Positions 1-10,471 of a stretch of DNA of 64,000 nucleotides are shown here, piece by piece. Both the position numbers and the translations under genes were made by a program. Position 1 is the stretch's first letter; each line of letters opens with the position of its first letter. A model generated the notes under the pieces. That model did not search any database, was not told the origin of the DNA, and was given only the letters and a program-made list of their open reading frames with translations. Where the stretch lies: NCBI GenBank assembly GCA_039519185.1, contig CM076848.1, forward strand, positions 55,702,778 through 55,766,777, in the 5' to 3' direction. Origin of the DNA: Astragalus membranaceus. Lineage: Eukaryota; Streptophyta; Magnoliopsida; Fabales; Fabaceae.

Positions 1-990
1 GGAAAAAGATCTTGTGGCAAATATCCTATTTCTCAGTTTATCTTTTCTAAACATCTTTCTCTGCAGCATCAGTGTTTTATTTCAGCTGTTGACTCTGTGA
101 TAATCTCATCATCTGTTCAAGAAGCATTCAAAGATAGAAATTGGGTCCAAGCTATGGATGAGGAAATGAAAGCACTTGAGAAGAATGAAACGTGGGAAAT
201 TGTTGAGAGACCCAGAAGCAAGAAGCCCATTGGTTGTAGGTGGATCTATACAGTCAAGCACAGGTCAGATGGTACTATTGATCGGTACAAGGCAAGAATA
301 GTGGCTAAAAGATTCACACAGACCTGTGGCATTGATTATGAGGAGACTTTTGCTCCCGTAGCAAAGATGAACACTGTTCGGATCTTACCATCACTTGCTG
401 CCCACTCCAGGTGGGAACTAAACCAATTTGATGCCAAAAATGCATTATTGCATGGAGATTTAGAGGAGGAGGTGTATATGGAGATTCCTCCAGGATTTGG
501 TCCAACAGAGGGAACAAACAAGGTGTGCCGATTAAGGAAAGTTTTATATAGGCTAAAACAGTCACCTCGAGCATGGTTTGGGAGATTTACAAAGGCAATG
601 GTTACTTAGGCTATATGCAAAGCCAGAGAGATCACACTCTTTTCTTCAAACATTCACAAGATGGAAAACTGGCTATACTTCTTGTTTATGTTGATGATGT
701 AATTATTGCAGGTGACGATTTGGCTGAGAGGCAGCTACTCAAGGAGAAATTATCAGCAGTGTTTGAAATGAAGGACCTTGGGCAACTTAAGTATTTCTTG
801 GGAATCAAGGTAGCCTACTCAAAACAAGGCATTTTTATCTCTCAAAGAAAGTATGTGCTTGAACTCTTGCAGGAAACTGGAAAACTTGGATGCAAACCTA
901 CGAGTGTTCCCATAGAACAGAATCACTAAATTAGCTTTGAAGAAGAAAGTGCCAAAGTTGACAAGGTCCAATATCAGAGATTGGAGGGAA
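1..990 (+). pseudogene. Ty1/Copia pol fragment (reverse transcriptase), broken
   Basis: This is the reverse-transcriptase part of a Copia polyprotein, open at the left window edge and in frame from base 1. Seen: the Copia RT entry region (W-x-x-A-M-D-E-E-M near base 155), C-R-W-I-Y-T-V-K near 235, the Y-K-A-R-I-V-A-K segment near 285, the first catalytic region Q-F-D-A-K-N-A near 425 and the catalytic Y-V-D-D near 690. A frameshift lies near base 603: the first frame ends at a stop at 607-609 and the RT continues in another frame. A second break is an in-frame stop at 927-929, after which Copia-like coding (V-D-K-V-Q-Y-Q-R-L) is still readable until a TRIM sequence begins near 991. Expected downstream RT and RNase H are absent. 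It cannot encode a working enzyme. Family assignment is secure; the element name is not known. Confidence 0.9.
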
Positions 991-1322
991 AATTGGGCGT
1001 AACTCAACCTCACAAAACCGGCTTGTAATGTGAGGATTGCCTCATCATTATATACTCTTTTGAGACCATATCTCTAGTCAGTGTGGGACTTGGGTTTCTC
1101 CCAATACACCCCCTCAAGCCCAACACTATTGGGCTTGGTGCGTGGATAATAATGGTGGGTGGCCCGAAGGATCTAGGATAGACTTTGATACCATATTAGA
1201 ATGTGGATTGGGCGTAACTCAACCTCACAAAACCGGCTTGTAAGGTGAGGATTGCCTCATCATTATATGCTCTTATGAGACCATATCTCTAGTCAATGTG
1301 GAACTTGGGTTTCTCCCAATAC
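991..1322 (-). mobile_element. TRIM (terminal-repeat retrotransposon in miniature)
   Basis: Two direct repeats of about 115 bp (991-1108 and 1194-1321) differ at only about six positions and flank just 85 bp. Read on the minus strand, the repeat at 1194-1321 is the 5' LTR and is followed at once by TGGTATCAAAGTC (1193-1181), close to the initiator-tRNA-Met primer-binding site. The repeat at 991-1108 is the 3' LTR, preceded by the purine tract GGGCTTGAGGGGG. Two LTRs, a primer site, a purine tract and no coding space define a TRIM. The 3' LTR lacks its last ~20 bp where it meets the Copia fragment, and no clean target duplication was found, so the borders have been rearranged. Confidence 0.75.
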
Positions 1323-3079
1323 TATGGGAAAGCTAAACGTATTGAAAAAGGGGCTTTAGTGGGGATTTTAGTGTCTAGTGGGGGATTTCAATTATATGTT
1401 GGGTGTCAGAGTGAATATTAGAGGGTTGGGTTACTTTGAAACTTTGGTTGATAAACAAAAATTGACGAATTTTAGGGTTTTTTTAATGACTTACACCTAA
1501 ATGATGTCCCTCCTAGAAATGAGGTTTACATGGGTTCATCCTAAAGGAATCACAATGAGCAAACTTGACTGTATTCACGTGTCAGCTGATTGGCTTGAGG
1601 AGTGGGGAAAATACGTCCTTGTGGGTCTTCTCAAGAGATATTTCTAAACAATGCCCCATTGTCCTTAGGTATTTTTCTCCCAACTGGGGTCCGAAACCTC
1701 TTCCCTTCATTAACTATTGGCTAAGTCATGCGTTTTCAGCCCCACTGTCCTTAAGTATTAATTATTCTCCCAATTGGGGTCCGAAACCTTTTCCCTTCAT
1801 TAACTATTGGCTAAGTCATGTGTTTTCAGCCAGGTGGGGTCAGAAATTTAGTCCTCCTCCTTCTGGGGCGATGGGGTATATCATGAAGGAAAATCTTAAG
1901 ATGCTCAAGTGAATCTTGAAAAGTGAAGTAAGGACTATGTGAATTTTGATATGAGGATAAAACCAAGGATTGTGCAGATTATGACGATGGACTTTAAAGG
2001 TGAATGTGGCAGTCTCTCTTAATCCAAAGATCTCACTCACAATGGTTAAAGGAAGGGGTACAAATTCTAGGGAAGCAAAAATGTGTCTCTCTTTTGCGGG
2101 TGGGTAATGGTTGGGTTGAGGGGGTGGCTTAAGTAAGGAAGGAAATTGTTAGGTAGTTTTCGGATCACTTTGCCTCGAATGACTAGGAGCGGCCAAATTT
2201 GAATGAGTTTCCTTTCCTCAAGTAAGTAGTTTTTGGTTTTTAAGATGGACTTTGAGAAAACTGATCATGACGATGTAATCACCAACGCAAATGAGAAGAT
2301 TTATGAATTTTTGTTTACTAAAGCTTAGGTCATTTCTAATAACGACTTGAAGTTGTGTAGTACTAGGTACACATCATGAAACTTACATAAAACATGATAA
2401 TTTATGATTTTGATGGTAAGTCTATTTGAAAAATTAGAACTCGTTATAAAGGCTTTGAGTCATTTGAATCAAAAGTAACCTATATGATATTGAGTTCTTT
2501 GAAAACGTTAAATTGTTTTCCTAATACAATTGATCGTTTAGGATCACTTGATTGATAATTAACTAAATTCTATGTGAATCCGACGATTTCTCTTTCATCC
2601 TTCTATCCAAAACTTACTCCCTCCAATTGCTGAGAATTGCTTTGGATTCTAATTCGATGCATGAGGTCGTCATAATTTTATAAACCATGTCTAATAAATT
2701 ATCCATTATATATGGAGCCCCACTTGTATTAAATAGATTCATCGTATCCATAATATTTCATTAAAGATAGAAATTTATTTATTTATTTTGTGACAAAAGA
2801 TAGAAATTTATTTGTGGTTCTACTTATTTAATTTAGCTTTGCAGTATTTTTTGTTATTATTACAGAATAATACTTTCATTCAGTACGTATTATCAAAATA
2901 TATAGCCTTGTATAATTTAATTTATTGTCAAAAAAAATCTTTGTAAAATTTATAATTTGACAGCTTGAAGTTTTTTTATGCTATTATTCGTAGTTCAACA
3001 TATTCACAAGTAGGTAGTTTAGCTAATATATACTTTCGCTTAAAAAAACTAATATATGCTTAAAAAGTTAAACATAACA
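1323..3079. other. Gene-free stretch, AT-rich
   Basis: No coding region, RNA gene or transposon end could be supported here. The only internal structure noted is the direct duplication at 1654-1829. The rest, especially 2250-3079, is AT-rich sequence with scattered stops in all frames. Confidence 0.5.
1654..1829. repeat. Two-copy direct duplication (~88 bp unit)
   Basis: Copy 1 is 1654-1739 and copy 2 is 1740-1829. Both run from CCCCAYTGTCCTTA to CTAAGTCATGYGTTTTCAG and share the core CTCCCAAYTGGGGTCCGAAA. Copy 2 has a 4-bp insertion and a few substitutions. The open stretch across it is a by-product of the duplication and has no recognisable protein. Confidence 0.8.
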
Positions 3080-3096
3080 TTCATAGTATAAATTCT

Positions 3097-3232
3097 TTTT
3101 TTTAAGAGGCTGGCACAATGACCACATATAGGGGAAATGGGGAATGAGAGTACCGCATACCGGGTTCGAACCCGGGAGCAACCGAAAAATGTCCCTAGCT
3201 TCAACCAACTGAGCTACACCACTGAGACAAGG
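3097..3232 (-). mobile_element. tRNA-derived SINE with 17-bp target duplication
   Basis: On the minus strand this ~136-bp unit starts with a tRNA-like head holding the RNA polymerase III A box TAGCTCAGTTGG (3216-3205) and B box GGTTCGAACCC inside CCGGGTTCGAACCCGG, about 35 bp further on. It then has an unrelated body and a short A-run tail (the T-run at 3096-3103 on the plus strand). It is flanked by near-identical 17-bp direct repeats, 3080-3096 and 3233-3249 (TTCATAGTWTAAATTCT), the mark of LINE-assisted insertion. The A-to-B spacing and tail exclude an ordinary tRNA gene. Confidence 0.88.
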
Positions 3233-3249
3233 TTCATAGTTTAAATTCT

Positions 3250-3517
3250 AGAAATTAACAATTCTTTACTTTAATTAAGTTCGATGTTCGGGGAACAAAC
3301 TTGTTTCTGGCGTTTCTAGCTTCTTCGCAAATGTAGTTAATATCTCTCTTGGAAACGGCACCGGGGTTATACGGTGTCGCATACGTCACTAAAATGACAG
3401 GTAACCGTTATATCCCCAATAATAACTGAGGCGGCGTTTCGCCTAAGTGTCAGATAAAAGCTATTAAAGTGTTTCCTCTCTCTCACATTTAACGAGACCA
3501 AACATTTGGGGGGCGTC
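3250..3517 (+). mobile_element. Possible 3' internal end of an old LTR retrotransposon, with PPT
   Basis: No gene is visible. The stretch ends in AACATTTGGGGGGCGTC (3501-3517), which looks like a polypurine tract directly before an LTR-type start TGTTACAGC at 3518. The body holds no readable protein. The call rests on the PPT/LTR junction and is inference. Confidence 0.35.
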
Positions 3518-3663
3518 TGTTACAGCTAAATTTTGGATTCGAAATTAGCTGTAAGACACGTCAGCATGACATCAAAAACAAAGTCGTAAGTATCAAAGAG
3601 GAGCAATTCTCGAAGGTAAGGTGGCTCGAAAGCCCTGTTTATCCTTGGAGAGACTTCAGAAGC
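3518..3663 (+). mobile_element. Left piece of an old LTR, split by element A
   Basis: The sequence begins TGTTACAGC straight after a G-rich purine tract and is cut at 3663 by element A. Its continuation lies at 39212. Both sides share the style of LTR U3 sequence (repeated CTCGAAGG and CTCGAAAG words at 3609-3632 and near 39270). No partner LTR was found in the window, so this is an inference from the junction and the TATA box in the right-hand piece. Confidence 0.4.
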
Positions 3664-5128
3664 TGATAACTCTCAGAAATGTGAGTTATCTATGCCAAAA
3701 CAAATGAGAATTAATCTTGTTTAAAAGTAATTTATGTAAATAAATGTGAAGTTTGTGCATAATTAGCTAAAAGTATGTTATTGTGTGGAAATTATATTTT
3801 GTTCACTTTAAGTGTCATTTTGTGGGATTTCACCCGTGCGCTAGTTGTGCAGGATTTAGTAGCTCTGGTGCTGTGGTTAGCGTGGCAATTAGCTGTCGCG
3901 TGGAAAAGAATTAAAGTCATCTCAAGTGGTATAATAAGGAAAGAGGTATTTTGTCTTTAGTGGCAAAGGCATTAGGTAATCTACGCATTTATTGGGCCGC
4001 AAAAAGACAAATTGTCCTTGATATTAGGGTTGTCAGCACCTGGCAGCAAAAGCAAAAAGGTCCAATTGGTACTTGGAGAGAGAATGTACTATAAATAGGT
4101 ACTTTACACTAGAAGTACACAGAATTCAGCCTCCTTGAATCCCTAGGTCAGAGAGTACACCTCCCACCTTCCATACACTGTACCATCATCTTCCCCAACC
4201 ATCTTTCCACCATTTTTAGTGTTGAAGCTCATTTCTAAAGCTGGGTCTCGCAATTCTGCAGCATCGTTCTTCATCTCAGCAACACAGAGGCTCTGTAGCA
4301 GATATACAACACTCGGAGCTTACTTTAAGCTCCTCATTGTTTGTAATTTCTCCATTCCTTTGTGTATCTTTGATTTCAGCAGTAATTGCTATTTTCATGA
4401 CTTCATTTATGATATTTTTGTACGCTTTTATCATGTCTAAGCTCATCATGAGCTAATTTCTTTTTTAGTCAAGATCTTGGTGATGTAATTATAGATCTAT
4501 GTTAAATGTTGTGATTAGTGCTTGATGCTTCATTAACTCAAGCAATTTAATGCTATATACTCTTTTTGAACTGGATCACTTTAATTAGGGTAACATGATT
4601 TGATATCCGGAAGGAATTAAAAAACTGATTTCATGAGTTAATATGGTTAAAAAGTTAATAGGAATATTGCTTTTTCTAGTGAAGAATAGGAATATGAAGC
4701 TAGGGCCATAGTGTGATCTGAAACATGCATTACACACTTCAAAATAAACCAAATATAATGGGAGCTTAGGAATAAGGGAACCTTTGCAATATTCTGATTA
4801 TAAAACTGGAACGTTTAATTTCAATTTTGCACACTGAATGCTATCACAGCACTGACCACAACACTGTTACATAGTGAAGTAATTACGGATCCTCTTGACT
4901 AATATCATCTCTCTGATTTAATACCTCGTGTTACTGATTTTATTACCATTTGAAATTTAATTACTGTTAAACACCATGAATTTTTACCATGCTTTACTTT
5001 TTATTTTTCCCTTACTAATTCGAGTACTAGTGAGTAAATCTAGAATTTAAACTACATAATCCTCGTGGGAACGATATTTTCTTATTACTTGTTTGACTGT
5101 GTATACTTGCACACGTTTTTACACAACA
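3664..5128 (+). repeat. 5' LTR of element A
   Basis: 1,465 bp, from TGATAACTCTCAG to TTACACAACA. The partner is 38243-39206, which lacks ~490 bp corresponding to 3827-4317. A promoter-like TATA box lies at 4090-4097. The LTR ends 6 bp before the primer-binding site. Confidence 0.92.
4090..4097 (+). promoter_or_regulatory. TATA box in the LTR of A
   Basis: TATAAATA sits in the middle of the 5' LTR, at a position suited to start transcription about 30 bp downstream. The 3' LTR has lost this segment by deletion. Motif seen; function inferred. Confidence 0.6.
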
Positions 5129-5134
5129 AGTTTT

Positions 5135-5152
5135 TGGCGCCGTTGCCAGGGA
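5135..5152 (+). other. Primer-binding site of A (tRNA-Asp type)
   Basis: TGGCGCCGTTGCCAGGGA lies 6 bp after the 5' LTR. It complements the 3' end of plant tRNA-Asp (ending GGCAACGGCGCCA, from general knowledge) except for one A where G is expected. This primer choice is typical of Athila elements. Confidence 0.8.
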
Positions 5153-5254
5153 TTATTAGATTTAATTTCTAAAATCTTTGAATTAGTACTTGTTTTAGTA
5201 AGTTTTTGCTTCTCACCTTTGTGTTGTGAAATTCTCAGTTTTAGGTGATTGTTT

Positions 5255-7735
5255 ATGAGCAGAAACAACGAACCAGAATTTCCTTTAGATCATGAAATTG
5301 AAGGAACAACAAGGAGGTTGAGAAGAGAGGCTAGAGAAAGAATAGCAACTGTCAGAGAAGCAGTGATGGCAGAAATCATTAATGACCACCAGGCTAATCA
5401 AGTTGATGAAGAAGGTCAAGCAATTGTTGTCCCTGCTCCCACTAACATTGAAATGGCAAATGAAAGGGACAGACCTATGAGGGACTATGCTGTTTTTGAT
5501 CCCACTACCATGGACACTGGCATTGTTACACCACCCATCAATGCTGCACATTTTGAGTTGAAACCTATGATGTTTCAAATGCTGCAAGCAGTAGGGCAAT
5601 TTGGAGGTGGACCCTCTCAAGATTCCCACTTGCATTTAAGGCAATACCTTGAAGTATGCAGTAACTTCAGAATGCCAGGGGATATCACTACAAGAAAAAC
5701 GCATTTCTCCGGCTGATTTTTTCCGCTGGGACGGTCCCGGCGGAACTTTGGCATTTCCGGCGGGAAAAAATAGACTTTCCACCGGATTTTTTTTAAAAAA
5801 AAATATTTAAATTTTTTTTTTAAAAAAATCCGCCGGAAATTACCGGCGGAAAATCCGCCAGTAATGCGCGTTTCTGGCGGACTTTTAATTTTTTTTTTAA
5901 AAAAAAATCCACCGGAAATGTGTATTACCGGAGGATCTTTCCGCCGGAAATTTCCGACGGAAAAATCCGCTGGTAATGCACATATTCGGCGGATTTTTCA
6001 AAAAATTATTTATTTATTTTTTTAAAAAAATCCGCCGGTAATGCACATTTTCGACGGAAAAAAACCGCCGGTAAATTCGCCGGAACCGTTCGAAAATGCC
6101 TATAAATAAAACTTTCTCCTACACTCTTCTCATTCTCTCATTTTACTCTTTATTTCCTTCTCACTTTCTCCTACACTCTTCTACATTTCTCTTTTCTTGT
6201 TCTTTCTCATTCATTCTCACTTATTGATTCTTCTTCCTTCTCACTTCTTCTTATTTTTTCATTCTCATACTCTCATTCATATTTATTCCTTCTCACTTCT
6301 TCATTCTTATTCTCTCCTATATTATTTTTCCATACTCTCTTTCATTCTTTTTTTTAACACCTTCTTCCTTCTTATTCATTCTCACTTATTCATTCTTCTT
6401 CATTCTCACTTCTTCTTATTTCTTCATTCTCATACTCTCATTCATTCTTATTCCTTCTCAGTTCTTCATTCCTATTCTCTCCTATATAATTTTGTTCTCA
6501 TATTCTACTTCATTTTATATTACTTCTTATTGAATTTCTGGCAGATTTTTATTAAAAAAAAAATATTAAAAAAATCCGCCGGAAGCGCACATTTCTGGCG
6601 GAAAAAATTCGCCTGAAACCGTTACCTATGAGCCGTTTTACCGGTGGAAAAAATCTGCCGGAAACGTCACTTTTCCGGCGGATTTTTTCCGCCGGAAAAA
6701 TGGGTTTTTCTTGTAGTGTACTGAGGATGCATTCAAACTAAGGCTTTTTCCCTATTCTCTTAAGGACAAAGCTAAAGTCTGATTGAATTTTTTGGAACCC
6801 AATTCGGTGGATAGCTGGAACAAAATGGCTGAGAAGTTCTTGGTCAAATATTTCCCTCCTATCAAGAATGCCAGAATGAGAAATGAGATCACATCTTTTA
6901 GGCAACTTGAAGATGAGTCATTGTTTGAAGCTTGGGAAAGATTCCAAGATGTCCTAAGGAAATGCCCTCATCATGGCATATATTCCTGTTTGTATCCAAA
7001 TGGAGACATTCTACAATGTTCTAGTCCCTCAGTCTAGACTAATGTTGAATGCATCTTCAGGAGGAGCTATCCTAAAGCATTCCTACAATGAAGCATATGA
7101 TTTGATAGAAACAATTGTTGCCAACAGTTATCAATGGCCTACTGCCAGGGTCAGTGCTGCCAAGAAAGTTGCTGGACTTCGTGAAGTTAGTGAGGTGACA
7201 GCATTATCTGCACATGTTGCTGCTTTAACCAACATGATGAAGGGGTTGTGTACTCCTTAGGCTGCTACAACAGCAGACACTCCAACTGCTACAGTTGCTG
7301 CTGCTACTACAGAAACAGCTAGTGCATCATCTTGTGCTTGCTGCAGTGGAGGACATTTGTTTGAAGACTGCCCAAGTAACCCTATCTCTGTAAATTATGT
7401 GGGTTACAGCAAGAACAACAACCCATACTCGAGCACTTATAACCCAGGGTGGAGGAATCATCTTAATTTCTCTTGGGGTGGTAACAAAACAGAAGCTAGC
7501 ACAACACCTGCATCAGCTAAACCAGCCACACCTCCTGGATTCCCTACTCTTCCATCTCACAAGCCTGCTGGTGACAACTCTTTGGTTGAGGCACTCAAAA
7601 CATTCATGAATGAGACCAAAGTCCAATACCAAAGCCAAGGAGCCGCCATCAAGAATTTAGAAAATCAAATTGGCCAAATTGCTACTGCAATTTCAGCTAG
7701 ACCTAGTGGTACTTTGCCTAGCACCTACTGAGCCA
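5255..7735 (+). pseudogene. gag of element A, interrupted by a CACTA element and broken
   Basis: Athila-like gag starting at ATG 5255. It codes the N-terminal region (M-R-D-Y-A-V-F-D-P) to 5685, is split by the CACTA element 5686-6718, and resumes at 6722. Removing the insert and one 3-bp duplication puts P-G-D-T-E-D-A-F in register with the homologous P-G-V-S-D-D-A-F of element c. The second part holds N-K-M-A-E-K-F-L-V-K-Y-F-P-P (6820-6865) and a zinc knuckle C-x2-C-x4-H-x4-C near 7341-7370. Independent damage: a frameshift near 6980-7035 and an in-frame stop TAG at 7258-7260. The gag reading ends at a stop near 7729. It is non-functional. In the family this protein forms the retrotransposon particle and binds RNA. 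Confidence 0.88.
5686..6718. mobile_element. Non-autonomous CACTA (CMC) transposon, 1,033 bp
   Basis: Both ends carry an inverted repeat of about 28 bp: left CACTACAAGAAAAACGCATT, right the complement of CACTACAAGAAAAACCCATT, both followed by TTCCGGC-type sequence. It is flanked by 3-bp TAT (5683-5685) and TAC (6719-6721), matching the 3-bp target duplication of CACTA elements with one change. The subterminal zones (5705-6085 and 6570-6705) are packed with CCGCCGGAAA/TTTCCGGCGG words, the usual array for transposase binding in this superfamily. The middle (about 6110-6530) is an almost pure pyrimidine strand with repeated CATTCTCACTTMTTC units. No transposase is encoded; the 139-codon open stretch inside is a low-complexity artefact. 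Confidence 0.93.
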
Positions 7736-8917
7736 ACAAAGCCACCTGGTAACGAGCAAGTTAAGGCCATCACCCTCAGAAGTGGTAAGGAGACTGATGC
7801 CTTGCCCAACAATGCAAAGACAGGTGCTGATTCTAAGGCCATCACCCTCATTTGAAGTATGCTTACTTGGGAAGTGATGACACTCTCCCAGTCATAATTG
7901 CTGCCCAATTGAATGTTGTTCAAGAAGAAGAATTGCTTGGTATTCTGAAGAAACACAAGAAGGACTATTGGTTGGCAGATGGCTGGCATTAAAGGGCTAA
8001 GTCCTACTTTGTGCATGCATAGAATCTGCTTGGAGGAAAACTCTACGAATAACGTTGAAGCACAAAGGAGACTGAACCTTATCATGAAAGAAGTGGTTAG
8101 AAATGAGATTATCAAATGGCTTGATGCTGGAATCATCTATCCAGTTGCTGACAGCACTTGGGTCAGCCCAGTTCAGTGTGTTCCCAAAAGGGGTGGTGTG
8201 ATAGTGGTCAAGAATGATAAAAATGAGTTAATTCCGACCAGGATAGTTACTGGTTGGAGATTTGCATGGATTATAGGAAGCTCAACAAGGCTAATAAGAA
8301 GGACCATTTCCCCTTTTCCCTTTATTGATCAAATGCTTGACAGACTTGCTGGGAAGGGATTTTACTATTTTCTGGATGGTTACTCAGGTTACAATCAGAT
8401 TGCTATAGCACCAGAAGATCAAGAGAAGACCACATTCACTTGTCTTTATGGCACCTTTGCATTTAGAAGGATGTCATTTGGATTGTGTAATGCTCCAGCC
8501 ACTTTTCAAAGGTGTGTGATGTCTATTTTTTCTGATTTCATTGAAAAATCCATGGAAGTCTTCATGGATGATTTCTCTGTTTTTGGAGAAAATTTTCAGG
8601 CATGCTTGTTGAATCTGGAGGACATTTTGAGAAAATGTGAAGAGACAAATTTGGTGCTAAACTGGGAAAAATGCCATTTCATGGTACAAGAAAGAATAGT
8701 CTTGGGGCAAAAGATTTCAAAGAAGGGTATTGAGGTAGACAAAGCAAAAGTGGAAGTAATTGAGAAATTGTCATCCCCTACTTCAGTCAAAGGCATCAAA
8801 AGTTTTCTTGGACATGCTAGTTTTTATAGAAGATTCATAAAGGATTTTTCAAAAATCACTAAGCCATTGTGTATGCTGCTGCAGCATGATATTGCTTTTG
8901 AGTTTGATGAGAAATGC
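7736..8917 (+). pseudogene. pol (RT) of element A, protease deleted
   Basis: After gag, the sequence jumps near 7853 from the L-R-S-G-K-E linker straight to L-K-Y-A-Y-L-G, just before RT. Compared with element c, about 1.1 kb including the protease is missing. The RT follows: W-V-S-P-V-Q-C-V-P near 8160, F-L-D-G-Y-S-G-Y (first catalytic Asp) near 8370, F-R-R-M-S-F-G-L-C-N-A-P near 8462 and F-M-D-D (catalytic pair) near 8562. A 1-bp loss near 8260 and a 1-bp gain between 8308 and 8320 put the C-M-D-Y-R-x-L-N segment out of frame and then restore the frame. Further frame breaks lie near 7970. The reading is cut at 8917 by solo LTR b, exactly at a 5-bp duplication. Confidence 0.88.
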
Positions 8918-10275
8918 TGTTGTGCGAAAAGTAGTTGTGCAAGTGTACACAATCGCAACAAGTAATAGAGTGATAAGTAAAGATCGTTCCCACGGAGATT
9001 GTTGAGTTTACTTCTATATTTAAGTTAGTAGTTAAGCTAGTGAGAAAAACAAGTAACAAAATAGTAAAATCAAGTTTTTAGTCATGAAGATAAAAAGTAT
9101 TGTGTGAAAACAGTAAAGAAAGTTCAAGAGTTGATAAAGTGAGTTGGACTGCTCTTTGCTAAGTAATTTCTCAGTAGTGAAGTGTTATAACGTTAGACGC
9201 TATAGCGTTAAGTGCTGTAACGTTAGACGCTATAGCGTCAACTGTTGTAGCATATGTTTTTGTGCCTTTCGGTCACTGACGCCAGGGTTTTGTTACAAGA
9301 CTCCTATGTCTAGGTTCTAAATAAGCACACCCCTGTATAATGAGGAACCCACAGTACTCACCTTATAAACTATTGCTCTCCTATGTCTAGAGTTAAACAC
9401 AAGTTGTCTAAATGTCTTTAAACAACCTTTCATTCATAACAATCTTTGAGTTAGAATCGTAGACCATGTCTGTACCTACGAATGTACCCATTTCAGTTGG
9501 CCAATCCCAAAACGAGTTTGAAAGCATTAAAGCACACAGATTGAAACACATACATCATAACGTTATATTAACAATACTAAAGAGTCATTACAAAGCTTAA
9601 AACAATCCAACTACTAAGTGTTTAGCTCATGATGAGCATCATCAACACAATACAAACCAAAAAGCTCATATTACCGAAAATGAAAAGAAGAAGCAAGGTT
9701 GCAAAAGATGCACGTAGTGGCCTCCTTCTCATGTGACGGGTTGCTGACGCTACAGCACAGCTTCACTAGCGTTGGAAATGATGATCTTCTCTTGAAAAAT
9801 AAAAGCTTGAAGTGGAGGATTAATGGAGGAGAAGGGTGTCAAGTTTTTCTTTCCAAAAATCCTCTCACTTTCGAAATCTATGTTGTGTGGAAGAAGAAGT
9901 GAGATATCTTTGTTTATTCTCCATAAAGTAGCTTTCCAAAAAGGTGACTATGACACTTCTCACCAACTAAAGTGATCTTCCAACAACAAATGGACAAGTG
10001 TCCCTATAAAGCTTTTTAGTTGGTGGATTTAGCAGCAAAATTGTCCAGCTGGCCCACCGTCATATAGCTCTATAGGGCTTAACGCTGTAACACTTAACAG
10101 AAACATTAAAATACTCACAAAGGCACCAAATGTGTCAAATGATAACAAATTATCTCCTAACCCTTCTTTTACACTTCTTAACACATATTTACATATTTAA
10201 CCACATAATTACTTAAGAACTCACATTAACTTAAGCCTAAAGAATATAAATAACTCATATAAATATGAGTTATCA
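8918..10275 (-). mobile_element. Solo LTR b, Athila-like, reversed
   Basis: 1,358 bp flanked by the perfect duplication AATGC (8913-8917, 10276-10280). Read on the minus strand it starts TGATAACTC and ends CTTTTCGCACAACA, the same ends as the LTRs of element c but with a diverged body, so it is a related family. Its internal region was lost by LTR-LTR recombination. Two exact CGCTATAGCG words (9198-9207, 9228-9237) lie in a 30-bp direct repeat. Removing the LTR with one AATGC joins the pol frame of A exactly (E-K-C-L-N-A-F). The open stretch at 9699-9902 inside is not a recognisable gene. Confidence 0.92.
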
Positions 10276-10471
10276 AATGCCTAAATGCTTTTAATACTCT
10301 TAAAAAAGCATTAGTGACAGCACCTGTCATAATTGCATCTGATTGGAGTAAGCCATTTGAACTGATTTGAACTGATGTGTGATGCTAGTGACTATGCTAT
10401 AGGAGTTGTGCTTGGTCAAAGGCAAAGTCTTTCATTCTATACACTATGCTAGTAAAACTCTTGTGGATGCT
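10276..10471 (+). pseudogene. RNase H start of element A pol
   Basis: This 190-bp piece of pol lies between solo LTR b and element c. It reads L-K-K-A-L-V-T-A-P-V-I-I-A-S-D-W-S-K-P-F-E-L, then a tandem 10-bp duplication (TTGAACTGAT twice, 10366-10386) shifts the frame, then D-A-S-D-Y-A-I-G-V-V-L-G-Q. The D-A-S-D motif belongs to the retroviral-type RNase H of gypsy elements. It stops at the ATGCT target duplication (10467-10471) of element c and continues at 36536. Confidence 0.88.

Noticed and set aside
3155..3230. Possible tRNA gene
   Set aside because: A and B boxes are present but no full cloverleaf with a paired acceptor stem is visible, and the unit has an A-tail and target duplication: a SINE.
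6197..6616. 139-codon open frame rich in Phe, Leu, Ser and His
   Set aside because: Product of the pyrimidine-rich repeats in the core of the CACTA element, not a transposase.
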